Shown here one piece after another: positions 37,246-46,176 of a DNA stretch of 64,000 nt (positions are counted from its first letter, which is position 1; every line of letters starts with the position of its first letter). Location: assembly GCA_021203045.1 (NCBI GenBank), contig JAJQBY010000136.1, positions 19,660 through 83,659 of the forward strand. The letters run 5' to 3'. The stretch is from Oscillospiraceae bacterium (GTDB lineage: Bacteria; Bacillota; Clostridia; Oscillospirales; Oscillospiraceae). The position numbers and the translations under genes are program-made. The notes beneath the pieces were generated by a model. It made no database searches. It was not told the origin of the DNA and saw nothing but the letters and a program-made list of their open reading frames with translations.

Positions 37246-38124
37246 ATGGCAACCAAGAAGGGACTGGGAACTGGCCTGGGGGCATTATTCGGAGACGATC
37301 CGGCCCTGTCTCCGGCGGACACGCTGCCCATCAGCCGGGTAGAGCCCCGCAGCGGACAGCCCCGGACCAATTTTGACGAACCGGCGCTCCAGGAGCTGGC
37401 AGATTCCATCGGACAGCACGGCCTGCTCCAGCCCATCACTGTGAGACGGCTGGACGGAGGCTATTATCAGATCATCGCCGGAGAACGGCGGTGGCGGGCC
37501 GCCCGGATGGCAGGCCTTACGGAAATACCTGTGCGCATCATCGAGGCCGACGACCGGAAGGCGCAGGAGCTGGCGCTTGTGGAAAACCTGCAGCGGGAAG
37601 ACCTGAACCCCATGGAGGAGGCCCGGGGCTATCGGGCGCTGATGGATGATTTCGGCCTGACCCAGGAGCTGGTCAGCCAGCAGGTGGGAAAAAGCCGCCC
37701 CACGGTGGCAAACGCCCTCCGGCTGCTGTCGCTTCCCAAGGAGCTGATCGAGCTGGTGGAAAAGGGACAGCTCACCACCGGACACGCCCGGGCGCTGCTG
37801 CCCATAGGAGACAAGGCCGTTCAGCTGGAGGCCGCCAGGCAGGTGGTGGAAAAGGAGCTTTCCGTCCGGCAGACGGAGGCGCTGGCCGCCGCCCTGATGA
37901 AAAAATCGAAGGAACCGGAGGCGAAAAAGGCCCCAGAGGTAGACTATGCCGCCCATGTCAGCGCCCAGCTGGGGCAGGCTCTGGGCCGGAAGGTGCATAT
38001 CGTAGACGGCCGGAAAAAGGGCCGCATAGAACTGGAATATTACGGGGCCGACGACCGGGAGGCCCTGCTGGCAGCGCTTTTCACACTGCAAGAAATGAAC
38101 AGAGGAGAAAAAGACAATGCTTGA
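37246..38124 (+). CDS. parB: Chromosome partitioning protein ParB/Spo0J
   Basis: KKGLGTGLGALFG, ELADSIGQHGLLQPITVR, GERRWRAARMAGL. Confidence 0.97.
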   Translation: MATKKGLGTGLGALFGDDPALSPADTLPISRVEPRSGQPRTNFDEPALQELADSIGQHGLLQPITVRRLDGGYYQIIAGERRWRAARMAGLTEIPVRIIEADDRKAQELALVENLQREDLNPMEEARGYRALMDDFGLTQELVSQQVGKSRPTVANALRLLSLPKELIELVEKGQLTTGHARALLPIGDKAVQLEAARQVVEKELSVRQTEALAAALMKKSKEPEAKKAPEVDYAAHVSAQLGQALGRKVHIVDGRKKGRIELEYYGADDREALLAALFTLQEMNRGEKDNA

Positions 38125-39421
38125 TATCAAATTTGTGCGGGAAAATCCCGAGGCAGTCAAGGAAAACATACGGAAAAAATTCCAGGAGCAGAAGCTGCCC
38201 CTGGTGGATGAGGTCATCGACCTGGACGCCCGCCTGCGGGCCGCCAAGACAGAGGCCAACGAGCTGCGGGCCAATCGGAACGCTCTTTCCAAGCAGATCG
38301 GCATGCTGATGGGCCAGGCGAAGAAGGACCCCTCCAAAAAGGAGGAGGCGGAAGCGGTAAAGGCGCAGGTGGCTGCCCAGGCCGCCCGTCTGGCGGAGCT
38401 GGAAAAGCTGGAGCCGGAGCTGGAGGAGCAGCTTCGGGAGCGTATGCTGGTTATCCCCAACATGATCGACCCTTCAGTCCCCATCGGCCCGGACGACACC
38501 CATAACGTGGAGCTGGCCCGGTTTGGGGAGCCCACCGTCCCGGACTTTGAAATACCCTATCACGCTCAGATCATGGAAAGCTTCAACGGTCTGGACCTGG
38601 ACGCCGCCCGCCGGGTGGCCGGCAACGGCTTTTATTATCTCAAGGGAGATATTGCCCGGCTCCATTCCGCCGTATTGGCCTACGCCCGGGATTTCATGAT
38701 CGACAGAGGCTTTGTCTATCACATCCCGCCCTATATGATCCGCTCCAGCGTAGTCACCGGCGTCATGTCCTTTGCGGAGATGGACGCCATGATGTATAAG
38801 ATCGAGGGCGAGGACCTGTACCTGATCGGCACCTCCGAGCACTCTATGATCGGCTCCTTTATCGACCAGATTTTGGATGAATCCACCCTTCCCATCACCT
38901 ATACCAGCTATTCCCCCTGCTTCCGCAAGGAAAAGGGCGCCCACGGCATCGAGGAACGGGGCGTTTACCGCATCCACCAGTTTGAAAAGCAGGAGATGAT
39001 CGTGGTCTGCAAGCCGGAGGACAGCATGGCCTGGTATGAGAAAATGTGGCGCTACTCTGTGGAGCTGTTCCGCACCCTGGACATCCCCGTCCGTCAGCTG
39101 GAATGCTGCTCCGGCGATCTGGCCGACCTGAAGGTGAAAAGCTGCGATATCGAGGCCTGGAGCCCCCGGCAGCAGAAGTATTTTGAGGTCTGCTCCTGCT
39201 CCAATCTGGGCGACGCCCAGGCCCGCCGCCTGAAGATCCGCGTCCGCGGCGCAGACGGCAAGCTCTATCTGGCCCACACCCTGAACAACACCGTGGTGGC
39301 TCCACCCCGTATGCTCATCGCCTTCCTGGAAAACAATCTCCAAGCCGATGGCACCGTGGTCATCCCCGCCGCCCTTCAGCCTTATATGGGAGGCAAGACG
39401 GTCCTTGTTCCGGAAAAATAA
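38117..39421 (+). CDS. serS: Seryl-tRNA synthetase
   Basis: MLDIKFVRENPEAVKENIRKKF; class II motifs SPCFRKEKGAHG, LNNTVVAPPRMLIAFLENN. Confidence 0.96.
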   Translation: MLDIKFVRENPEAVKENIRKKFQEQKLPLVDEVIDLDARLRAAKTEANELRANRNALSKQIGMLMGQAKKDPSKKEEAEAVKAQVAAQAARLAELEKLEPELEEQLRERMLVIPNMIDPSVPIGPDDTHNVELARFGEPTVPDFEIPYHAQIMESFNGLDLDAARRVAGNGFYYLKGDIARLHSAVLAYARDFMIDRGFVYHIPPYMIRSSVVTGVMSFAEMDAMMYKIEGEDLYLIGTSEHSMIGSFIDQILDESTLPITYTSYSPCFRKEKGAHGIEERGVYRIHQFEKQEMIVVCKPEDSMAWYEKMWRYSVELFRTLDIPVRQLECCSGDLADLKVKSCDIEAWSPRQQKYFEVCSCSNLGDAQARRLKIRVRGADGKLYLAHTLNNTVVAPPRMLIAFLENNLQADGTVVIPAALQPYMGGKTVLVPEK

Positions 39422-39436
39422 GCTTAAATATGCTCA

Positions 39437-39472
39437 ACAGCGCCGGTGTTTTTCCACCGGCGCTGCTTTTTT
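39437..39472 (+). terminator. serS terminator
   Basis: CAGCGCCGGTG-TTTTT-CCACCGGCGCTG-CTTTTTTG. Confidence 0.9.
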
Positions 39473-39536
39473 GTTGAAAAGCTTTTGGGCCTTTTAATAA
39501 AGGCGAATGCTTTATTTCTAAAAAAACTCGCAGAGC

Positions 39537-39698
39537 TTGCGCCCGCAGGCGCAAATAAAGTTTAATCATTTTTCCCGGCGGCGTGTACGTCGGGAAAGAT
39601 TCCTCTCGGCCAGAGAGTGTGCGTGGTGGCCGCCATTGGCGGACGCCGCGTGCGCAGGTCAGGCCGTTGCCTTTTCATCTGCGATTTCATCGCAGATG
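39537..39698. repeat. Array of five short inverted repeats in intergenic DNA
   Basis: TTGCGCC/GGCGCAA (39537-39554), TTTCCCG/CGGGAAA (39571-39597), CTCTC/GAGAG (39603-39617), CCGCC/GGCGG (39630-39642), CATCTGCGAT/ATCGCAGATG (39676-39698). Confidence 0.75.
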
Positions 39699-39702
39699 AG
39701 TA

Positions 39703-40695
39703 TTACCGCCCGATGCAGCCCACGAGGGCCGCCTTGATGGTATGCAGCCGGTTCTCGGCCTGGTCGAAGACCTTGCTGGCACGGCTGCGGAACACCTCGT
39801 CCGTGACCTCCCGGATATCATAGCCCAGAGCCATCTGCTCCTTGGCCATAGTGGTCTCAAAGTCATGGAAGGAGGGCAGGCAGTGGAGGAAGATGCAGTC
39901 CGGATTTTCCGTGGCCGTCATGACCTGCTCCGTCACCCGGTAGGGGGTCAGCAGGGCCACCCGCTGAGGGATAAGCGCTTCCTCGCCCATAGAGGCCCAT
40001 ATGTCCGTATAGACCGCGTCCGCGCCCCTGATGTCCTTCAGATCGCTGGTGAACAGGATGTTCGCCCCGGTCTGACCGCCCAGCTCCCGGCAGTAGTCCA
40101 TAACCTCCTGAGCCGGCGCAAGCTCCTCAGGCCCCCAGCCCACATAGTCCACGCCAAGCTTCGCGCAGACATACATCAGCGCATAGGCCATATTGTTCCG
40201 GGTATCCCCGCAGAACACCAGCTTGCACCGGTGCAGGGGCTTGGCCGCATTCTCCTCCAGGGTCATCATGTCCGCCAGCGCCTGGGTGGGATGGTCGATG
40301 TCCATCAGGCCATTGAATACCGGCACGCCGGAATAGCGGGCAAGGCTCTCCACCAGAGACTGTTCATAGCCCCGGTACTCGATGCCGTCAAAAAACCGGC
40401 CCAGCACCCTGGCCGTATCCTCGATAGACTCCTTTTTTCCCATCTGCGAGCTTTTCATATCCAGATAGGTCACGCCGGCCCCCTCATCCCGGGCCGCCAC
40501 CTCAAAGGAGCAGCGGGTGCGGGTAGAGGTCTTTTCAAACAGCAGCACAATATTCTTGCCCCGCAGGGTATCCCCCAGAATACCGCTGCGCTTTTTTTGC
40601 TTCAGATCATGCGCCAGGTCCAAAAAATACCGTATCTCCTCCGGAGAGAAGTCCTTCAGCGTCAAAAACGAACGTCCCTTTACGTTCACAGCCAT
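39703..40695 (-). CDS. argF: Ornithine carbamoyltransferase
   Basis: EKTSTRTRCSFEVAA, HPTQALADMMTLEE, HCLPSFHD; start placed at MAVNVKGRSFL. Confidence 0.93.
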   Translation of the reverse strand: MAVNVKGRSFLTLKDFSPEEIRYFLDLAHDLKQKKRSGILGDTLRGKNIVLLFEKTSTRTRCSFEVAARDEGAGVTYLDMKSSQMGKKESIEDTARVLGRFFDGIEYRGYEQSLVESLARYSGVPVFNGLMDIDHPTQALADMMTLEENAAKPLHRCKLVFCGDTRNNMAYALMYVCAKLGVDYVGWGPEELAPAQEVMDYCRELGGQTGANILFTSDLKDIRGADAVYTDIWASMGEEALIPQRVALLTPYRVTEQVMTATENPDCIFLHCLPSFHDFETTMAKEQMALGYDIREVTDEVFRSRASKVFDQAENRLHTIKAALVGCIGR

Positions 40696-40750
40696 CTTAT
40701 CTGTCCTCCTGAATTTCCAATTTATCCCATTTTTTACAATCGTCCTGCTA

Positions 40751-41944
40751 TCAAAGAGAAAGCACGACATCCATACATTTTTTTGCCGTCCATACCATAG
40801 GGCAGGCGCACTGGGGATTGGCCTCCGCCGCCGCCAGGTCCGCTATCTCCTCCGCCATGATGCCGGACATGTTTTCCAGTCCATCCGGCAGGCCAAGACG
40901 GAAGGCCATGCCCCGGATGCGGTCGATCAGCGCCGCCGCCCGCTCTGCACGGGTACCCTCGGTCTTCAGGCCGGACTGCTCAGCCAGCGCCGCCAGGCGC
41001 TCCTGGGCAGAAATTCCATATTTTTCCAAAACCGCGGGTAGCACCAGTCCGCTGGCCAGGCCCATCTGCATGCCGGTAACCACCTGGATCGCCCGGCTGA
41101 TGGCTCTTGCATAGCCGTAGCCCGCGCGGGAGGCGGCCTGTCCCGCCAGGCGGGAGGCCTTCAGCAGGTTTTCCCTGTCCTGGGCGGCGGCGCCGCTGTT
41201 CCAATAGGGCTCCAGGCTCTGGAAAAACAGCTCCACCGCCTGGGCCGCCGCTCGTCTGGATTTATCGTCTCCCGCATTGGAGATAAACGCCTCCACCGCA
41301 AGGCACAGCCCGTTCATGCCCCGGCTGGCCGCAAGCTCCCGCGGCACATCCTCTATCAGCGCCGGGTCCAGCACCGCCACTGCCGGAATCAGACACGGGT
41401 CCTGTACCAGAAAGCGGTTGCCCCGTCCATCCGCCACCATGGCGGCGGCCAGTGCCTCCGCCCCGCTGCCGGCGGCGGTGGGAATAGCGATCACCGGGGG
41501 CGTACGCCGCCGGCCGATCCTGTTCCGGCCCACCATGCCCATGATCGTCCGCCCCCGGCGGACGCAGCGGGCGGCGGCCAGCTTGGCTATGTCTATCACC
41601 GGCCCGTCTCCCAGGACGATGAAGCTGTCGCACTCCTCTCCCAGCCAGGACAGGCGGATGTTCTCCCCATCGTCCGCCGTGGGCGGGTCGGACAGCGCAT
41701 CCCACTGGGTGAAGACGATATCGCTCTCCGAAAGGCTTTGCAGCAGGCGATCCGCCGCCTGCTCCTGGCCCGCGCCTAAGATGACCATGGGCTTTTTCAG
41801 CCGCCGGTCACGCAAAAGCTGCCCTACGCGGTAAATGGCCCCCGGTCCCGCTTCCGTCTCCTGCTTTCTCAGCGGACGCATACGGCTGCCCAGTTTATAT
41901 ATCCCCTGGCATATCCTGCATCGGGCTGTTGTCAGCAAACTCAT
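40751..41944 (-). CDS. Iron-containing alcohol dehydrogenase-family protein lacking canonical metal ligands
   Basis: Fold-level motifs GDGPVIDIAKLAAA, IPTAAGSGAEALA, LDPALIEDVP; metal positions substituted (see findings). Confidence 0.85.
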   Translation of the reverse strand: MSLLTTARCRICQGIYKLGSRMRPLRKQETEAGPGAIYRVGQLLRDRRLKKPMVILGAGQEQAADRLLQSLSESDIVFTQWDALSDPPTADDGENIRLSWLGEECDSFIVLGDGPVIDIAKLAAARCVRRGRTIMGMVGRNRIGRRRTPPVIAIPTAAGSGAEALAAAMVADGRGNRFLVQDPCLIPAVAVLDPALIEDVPRELAASRGMNGLCLAVEAFISNAGDDKSRRAAAQAVELFFQSLEPYWNSGAAAQDRENLLKASRLAGQAASRAGYGYARAISRAIQVVTGMQMGLASGLVLPAVLEKYGISAQERLAALAEQSGLKTEGTRAERAAALIDRIRGMAFRLGLPDGLENMSGIMAEEIADLAAAEANPQCACPMVWTAKKCMDVVLSL

Positions 41945-42180
41945 GTTTCATTCCCCGTCTCTGCTCAAATCGGCATATTATATATCTATTATATATTATC
42001 ACAAAACGCGAATAAAAAAAGACTTTCTTCCGCTCTTTCCGCAATCTGCCTATTTTTATACGCTATACGCTCGTTCATCCCACTTAATAACAGAAACCCT
42101 CCTGAAGCCCATAGGCTCCAGGGGGGTTATAAGGTCAGGGCGCACCGGATGCAGAAGCGTCCCCCCGATAAAATCTCGGT

Positions 42181-43146
42181 TTATTCCTCATATATGGTTC
42201 CGCTGAACATGGCGGCAGTATTTGCGTTTGTCATATCAAAGCTGCTTATATCCAAATCCGTAAGATTGCCGCACCCATAAAACATAGAAATCATAGATGT
42301 CACGCTCGATGTATCAAAGCTGCTTAAATCCAGTGCAGAAATGCCGCACTCGCTGAACATAGAGCTCATATCGGTCACATTGGACGTATCAAAGCTGCTT
42401 ACATTCAACTCCGTCAGGCTGCTGCACTGAACGAACATACTGGACATATCTGTTACCTTTGTGGTGTTAAAGCTACTCAAATCCAGCGTAGTCAGGCTGG
42501 AGCACTTATAGAACAGACTGCTCATATCCGTCACATTCGCCGTGTTAAAGCTGCTTACATCCAACTCCGCAAGGCTCCTGCATCCCATAAACATGCCACT
42601 GATATCAGTCGCTTCTCCTGTATAGAAGCAGTCGTTAAACTCGATGGTCTCCACATTCTCATAGTTAGAGAAAAGAAAGGAGCTGTCCACGTTGGCGCAT
42701 ACGCCCCCGTCTCCCGCAATATAAAGCGCATAGGAGTCATCCGCGATCGCCTCGACCCATGCCATCACGCTTCCGTTCTCGCTTGCGGACACATCCCAGG
42801 CAGTATCCTTCATATCTGAAAGACTATCCAGGAAAATGATGGAAACAATCTGGTCCAGCTCCAGAGATTCATTGTTGAAAACATATTCGCTCACTTTTCC
42901 ATTGTCGAGGCGATCGCTCATTAATATGTTTTCATTTGCGAGCGTATCTGCATTCTCCTGCAAATCCGCATCTTCCATAGCTTCTGTTTCCGTTTCCACG
43001 GCGTCCGATACTGCGGATGAATTATTCTCCGCCACCTCGTCAGATATCGTCTCCTGCGCCGAAGTCGTCGATTCTGATGAACTGCTGCATCCGATGAGTC
43101 CAAAAACGAGAACCCCTATGCAGAGCAAAATAACCAGTTTTTTCAT
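42181..43146 (-). CDS. Lipoprotein with DUF285/BspA-like leucine-rich repeats
   Basis: MKKLVILLCIGVLVFGLIGCSSS lipobox; tandem repeats (SSFNTANVTDMSSLFYKCSSLTTLDL...). Confidence 0.92.
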   Translation of the reverse strand: MKKLVILLCIGVLVFGLIGCSSSSESTTSAQETISDEVAENNSSAVSDAVETETEAMEDADLQENADTLANENILMSDRLDNGKVSEYVFNNESLELDQIVSIIFLDSLSDMKDTAWDVSASENGSVMAWVEAIADDSYALYIAGDGGVCANVDSSFLFSNYENVETIEFNDCFYTGEATDISGMFMGCRSLAELDVSSFNTANVTDMSSLFYKCSSLTTLDLSSFNTTKVTDMSSMFVQCSSLTELNVSSFDTSNVTDMSSMFSECGISALDLSSFDTSSVTSMISMFYGCGNLTDLDISSFDMTNANTAAMFSGTIYEE

Positions 43147-43348
43147 TTTTTTGATCTCCTCTCCGTTTTTCTCAGTAGTCTATAGCGCTCAGTGACATCG
43201 CGTTCATTGCCATACCTTGTCTATTGGCATAACCTCCTTTTCTTCGTTCAAATTATACAGTATTCCCCCTTGCTTTTACAAGTCAGGATAAGAAAAAAAT
43301 ATATTATTTGTGGAAATTTTATTGTATACTATCCCTGAGGTGATATTT

Positions 43349-43969
43349 ATGATTATCAAATGGCATGGCCACAGCTGCTTTGAGATCGTTGCGGAGGGCT
43401 GCACGGTCCTGTTCGACCCCTATGCCGACGGCAGCGTTCCCGGTCTTGCGCCCCTGCACCTGACGGGAGACGCCGTCTTTTGCTCTCACGGACACCGTGA
43501 CCACAATGGGGAGGAGACCGTCGCCCTGTCCGGCGATGCGATGCCGCTGGAGGTGGAGACTATAGAGACCTTCCACGATGATAAAAACGGCTCCCTGCGG
43601 GGCAATAATACCATTCACATCCTCCACGGGGAGGGCATGCGCGTGGCCCATATGGGGGATATCGGCTGTCCTCTCACCCCAGTTCAGGCAGAAAAACTGA
43701 AAAATGTGGATGCGCTGCTCATCCCCGTGGGCGGATACTATACCATCGACGCGGCCCAGGCCGCAGAAATAACCGCGCAGATCGCGCCCCGGGTCGTCCT
43801 CCCCATGCACTATCGCCTGGGAGCCATGGGCTACGATGTGATCGGCACGCTAGACGCCTTTACCTCCATCACGCCGGTGACGCCGGTCATGCGCTATGCT
43901 GAAAACCTCCTGGAGCTGACGCCGGAAACGCCCGCCCAGACCGCCATACTGACCTATGCCGGCAGGTGA
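43349..43969 (+). CDS. Metallo-beta-lactamase fold hydrolase (UlaG-like)
   Basis: MIIKWHGHSCFEI, SHGHRDHNG, HMGDIGC, LPMHYRLG; start ATG 43349. Confidence 0.9.
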   Translation: MIIKWHGHSCFEIVAEGCTVLFDPYADGSVPGLAPLHLTGDAVFCSHGHRDHNGEETVALSGDAMPLEVETIETFHDDKNGSLRGNNTIHILHGEGMRVAHMGDIGCPLTPVQAEKLKNVDALLIPVGGYYTIDAAQAAEITAQIAPRVVLPMHYRLGAMGYDVIGTLDAFTSITPVTPVMRYAENLLELTPETPAQTAILTYAGR

Positions 43970-44834
43970 GCGCTATTACGGTATCGACATAGGCGGGACC
44001 ACGGTAAAGCTGGGCCTTTTCACCGGCGGCAGGCTCACGGAGCAGTGGCAGATTCCCACCGATACCGCCCAAAAGGGGAAAAACATCCTCCCGGATATCC
44101 TTCGCTCCCTTCCGGGGCCGGCGGCGGGAGCGGGCCTTGCCGTGCCCGGCGCCGTGCTGGAGGACGGCACCGTGAACCGCTGCATAAACCTGGGCTGGGA
44201 CGTATGCCGTCCCGGGGATGAATTTGAGGCGCTGTCCGGCATCCCCTGCCGAGTCATGAACGACGCCAACGCCGCCGCCCTCGGCGAGCAGCGGGCCGGG
44301 GCCGCCAAGGGCTTCCGGGATGTGCTGTTTGTCACCCTGGGCACCGGCGTGGGGGCGGGCCTCATCCTGGATGGAAGGCTCCGCCCGGGCGCCTTCGGCA
44401 CAGCGGGGGAGCTAGGACATCTCTGCCTTGAGCCGGACGGTCCTCTTTGCTCCTGCGGGAACCGAGGCTGTCTGGAAACCTATTGCAGCGCCACCGGCAT
44501 ATGCCGCCTCGGCACGGAGGCAGGGCTTGGTAGTCTTTCCTGCCGGGAGATATTCGATATGGCGGCATCCGGGAACGACTGCGCCCTGGCGGTCGTCGAT
44601 CTGGCCTGCGACGCCCTGGGCCGGGGCATCGCCGCCGCCTGCGCCATCATCGACCCCCAGGCGGTGGTCATTGGGGGCGGCGTGGCCCAGGCGGGACAGC
44701 TTTTGCTGGACAAGGTATCCGCCGCCTTCCTGAAATACGCCTTTCACGCCTGCCGGGACGTGCGTTTTCTTCTGGCCGCGCTCGGTCCGCAGGCCGGTAT
44801 TATCGGTGCCGCCCTTTATGCAATGGATAGATAG
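43956..44834 (+). CDS. ROK family sugar kinase (glucokinase-like)
   Basis: GIDIGGTTVKLGLF, zinc motif CSCGNRGCLETYCSA. Confidence 0.92.
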   Translation: MPAGERYYGIDIGGTTVKLGLFTGGRLTEQWQIPTDTAQKGKNILPDILRSLPGPAAGAGLAVPGAVLEDGTVNRCINLGWDVCRPGDEFEALSGIPCRVMNDANAAALGEQRAGAAKGFRDVLFVTLGTGVGAGLILDGRLRPGAFGTAGELGHLCLEPDGPLCSCGNRGCLETYCSATGICRLGTEAGLGSLSCREIFDMAASGNDCALAVVDLACDALGRGIAAACAIIDPQAVVIGGGVAQAGQLLLDKVSAAFLKYAFHACRDVRFLLAALGPQAGIIGAALYAMDR

Positions 44835-44888
44835 TTTACACTACCGTCATTAATTATAAAATAAACAAAGATTTTTCATGATTTTTTA

Positions 44889-44917
44889 TTTACTTTTACC
44901 ATATCCTGTGGTATGCT
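44889..44917 (+). promoter_or_regulatory. Promoter of the SDR-NTF2 pair
   Basis: TTTACT-N17-TATGCT; spacer contains TACCA-N7-TGGTA inverted repeat. Confidence 0.6.
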
Positions 44918-44972
44918 GAAGTCACCGAACAGAAAAAATTGCCCAAAAATATGATTTGAAAGGATGAACTTT

Positions 44973-45770
44973 ATGGGTGTTTATGTTGTAACCGGCGGCT
45001 CCGGCGGTATCGGAGGATGTACGGTACGGGCCCTGCAGGCCCAGGGCCATGAGGTAATAAATGTGGATCTCAAGGGTGGAGACATCAGCGAGAATCTGGC
45101 CAGTCCCGAGGGGCGCGGCGCTATTATCCGCCAGCTCCACGAGCGCTGCCCGGACGGCATCGACGGTCTGTGCTGCGTGGCCGGTGTGTCCGGCGACGGC
45201 AGTAATCTGAAGCTGATCGTCAGTCTGAACTACTTCGGCGCGGTGCGTCTGGCGGAAGGGGTATATGACCTTCTGAAGAAAAAGCACGGCAGCTGCGTTA
45301 TGATTTCCTCCTATTCCATTTGCGGCGGCGCGGCACGGCAGGATGTCGTCCATATGCTCCTGAGCGCCAAGGACGACCGGGACGAGCAGGATATCCTGTC
45401 CCTGTGCGACCGCTTCGACGGCAGCAACCTGAGCGTCGGCAACAGCTACTATACCGCCACCAAATACGCTCTGGCCCTTTGGGTCCGGCGGGTATCCGCC
45501 TCCTGGGCGGCCAACGGCGTGCGCATCAACTCCGTAGCGCCCGGCAATGTGGCGACGCCCATGACCGCCACCATGAGCCCCCAGGCGAGAGGCGCGCTGG
45601 AGGCCCTGCCTATCCCCATCAACTATCAGACCGGCGGCCTGATGGCCCCGGAGGATATCGCCAACAGCGTCGCCTTCCTGGTATCCCCTCAGGCCCACGG
45701 CGTCAATGGCGTCATTCTGTTCACAGACGGCGGCACGGATGCGCTGCTCAATCCCGACAAGGTCTATTAA
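44973..45770 (+). CDS. Short-chain dehydrogenase/reductase, 3-alpha-hydroxysteroid dehydrogenase-like
   Basis: VTGGSGGIGG, LNYFGAVRL, SSYS, YYTATK (YxxxK), VRINSVAPGNVATPM, TDGGTDALLNPDKVY C-terminus. Confidence 0.88.
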   Translation: MGVYVVTGGSGGIGGCTVRALQAQGHEVINVDLKGGDISENLASPEGRGAIIRQLHERCPDGIDGLCCVAGVSGDGSNLKLIVSLNYFGAVRLAEGVYDLLKKKHGSCVMISSYSICGGAARQDVVHMLLSAKDDRDEQDILSLCDRFDGSNLSVGNSYYTATKYALALWVRRVSASWAANGVRINSVAPGNVATPMTATMSPQARGALEALPIPINYQTGGLMAPEDIANSVAFLVSPQAHGVNGVILFTDGGTDALLNPDKVY

Positions 45771-45783
45771 GGAGGACAGGAGC

Positions 45784-46116
45784 ATGGTAACTATCAATCA
45801 ATACATCGAGGCCATGGAAAAGAAGGATACCCGTCTGCTTGGCAGCCTCTTTGCCTCCGACGCCACCTACAAGGACACCTGCCCGGAGGTGGCCGGTCTG
45901 GACAAATACCAGTGCCATGGCCGGGAGGGCATCGATATGTTCTTCCGCAATCAATTTATTTTCCGCAAATTCTCCCTGGCCGAGCCTCAGATCATGAGCG
46001 ATAAGGAGGCCCTGTTCGTGGGCATCTATGGGGATTACTATCTGGTGGCCGTGGCTACCATCCTGGACTACGACCAGGACGGCAACATCCGGAACATGGT
46101 CGTCCGGCCGGCATAA
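45784..46116 (+). CDS. SnoaL/NTF2-like protein (110 aa)
   Basis: INQYIEAMEKKDTRLLGSLFASDATYKDTCPEVAG...GREGIDMFFRN; 13 nt downstream of the SDR. Confidence 0.75.
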   Translation: MVTINQYIEAMEKKDTRLLGSLFASDATYKDTCPEVAGLDKYQCHGREGIDMFFRNQFIFRKFSLAEPQIMSDKEALFVGIYGDYYLVAVATILDYDQDGNIRNMVVRPA

Positions 46117-46136
46117 CGCGCATTTTTGATAAAAGC

Positions 46137-46176
46137 AATACTGCGACAAAGCCATGTGGCTCTGCCGCAGTATTTT
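46137..46176. terminator. Bidirectional terminator between NTF2-like gene and rnhA
   Basis: AATACTGCG...CGCAGTATTTTT hairpin. Confidence 0.85.

Noticed and set aside
44973-46116. Calling the SDR-NTF2 pair a bai (bile acid 7-dehydroxylation) operon
   Set aside because: No other bai genes nearby and the NTF2 protein is shorter than BaiE; only a steroid-like hypothesis is justified.
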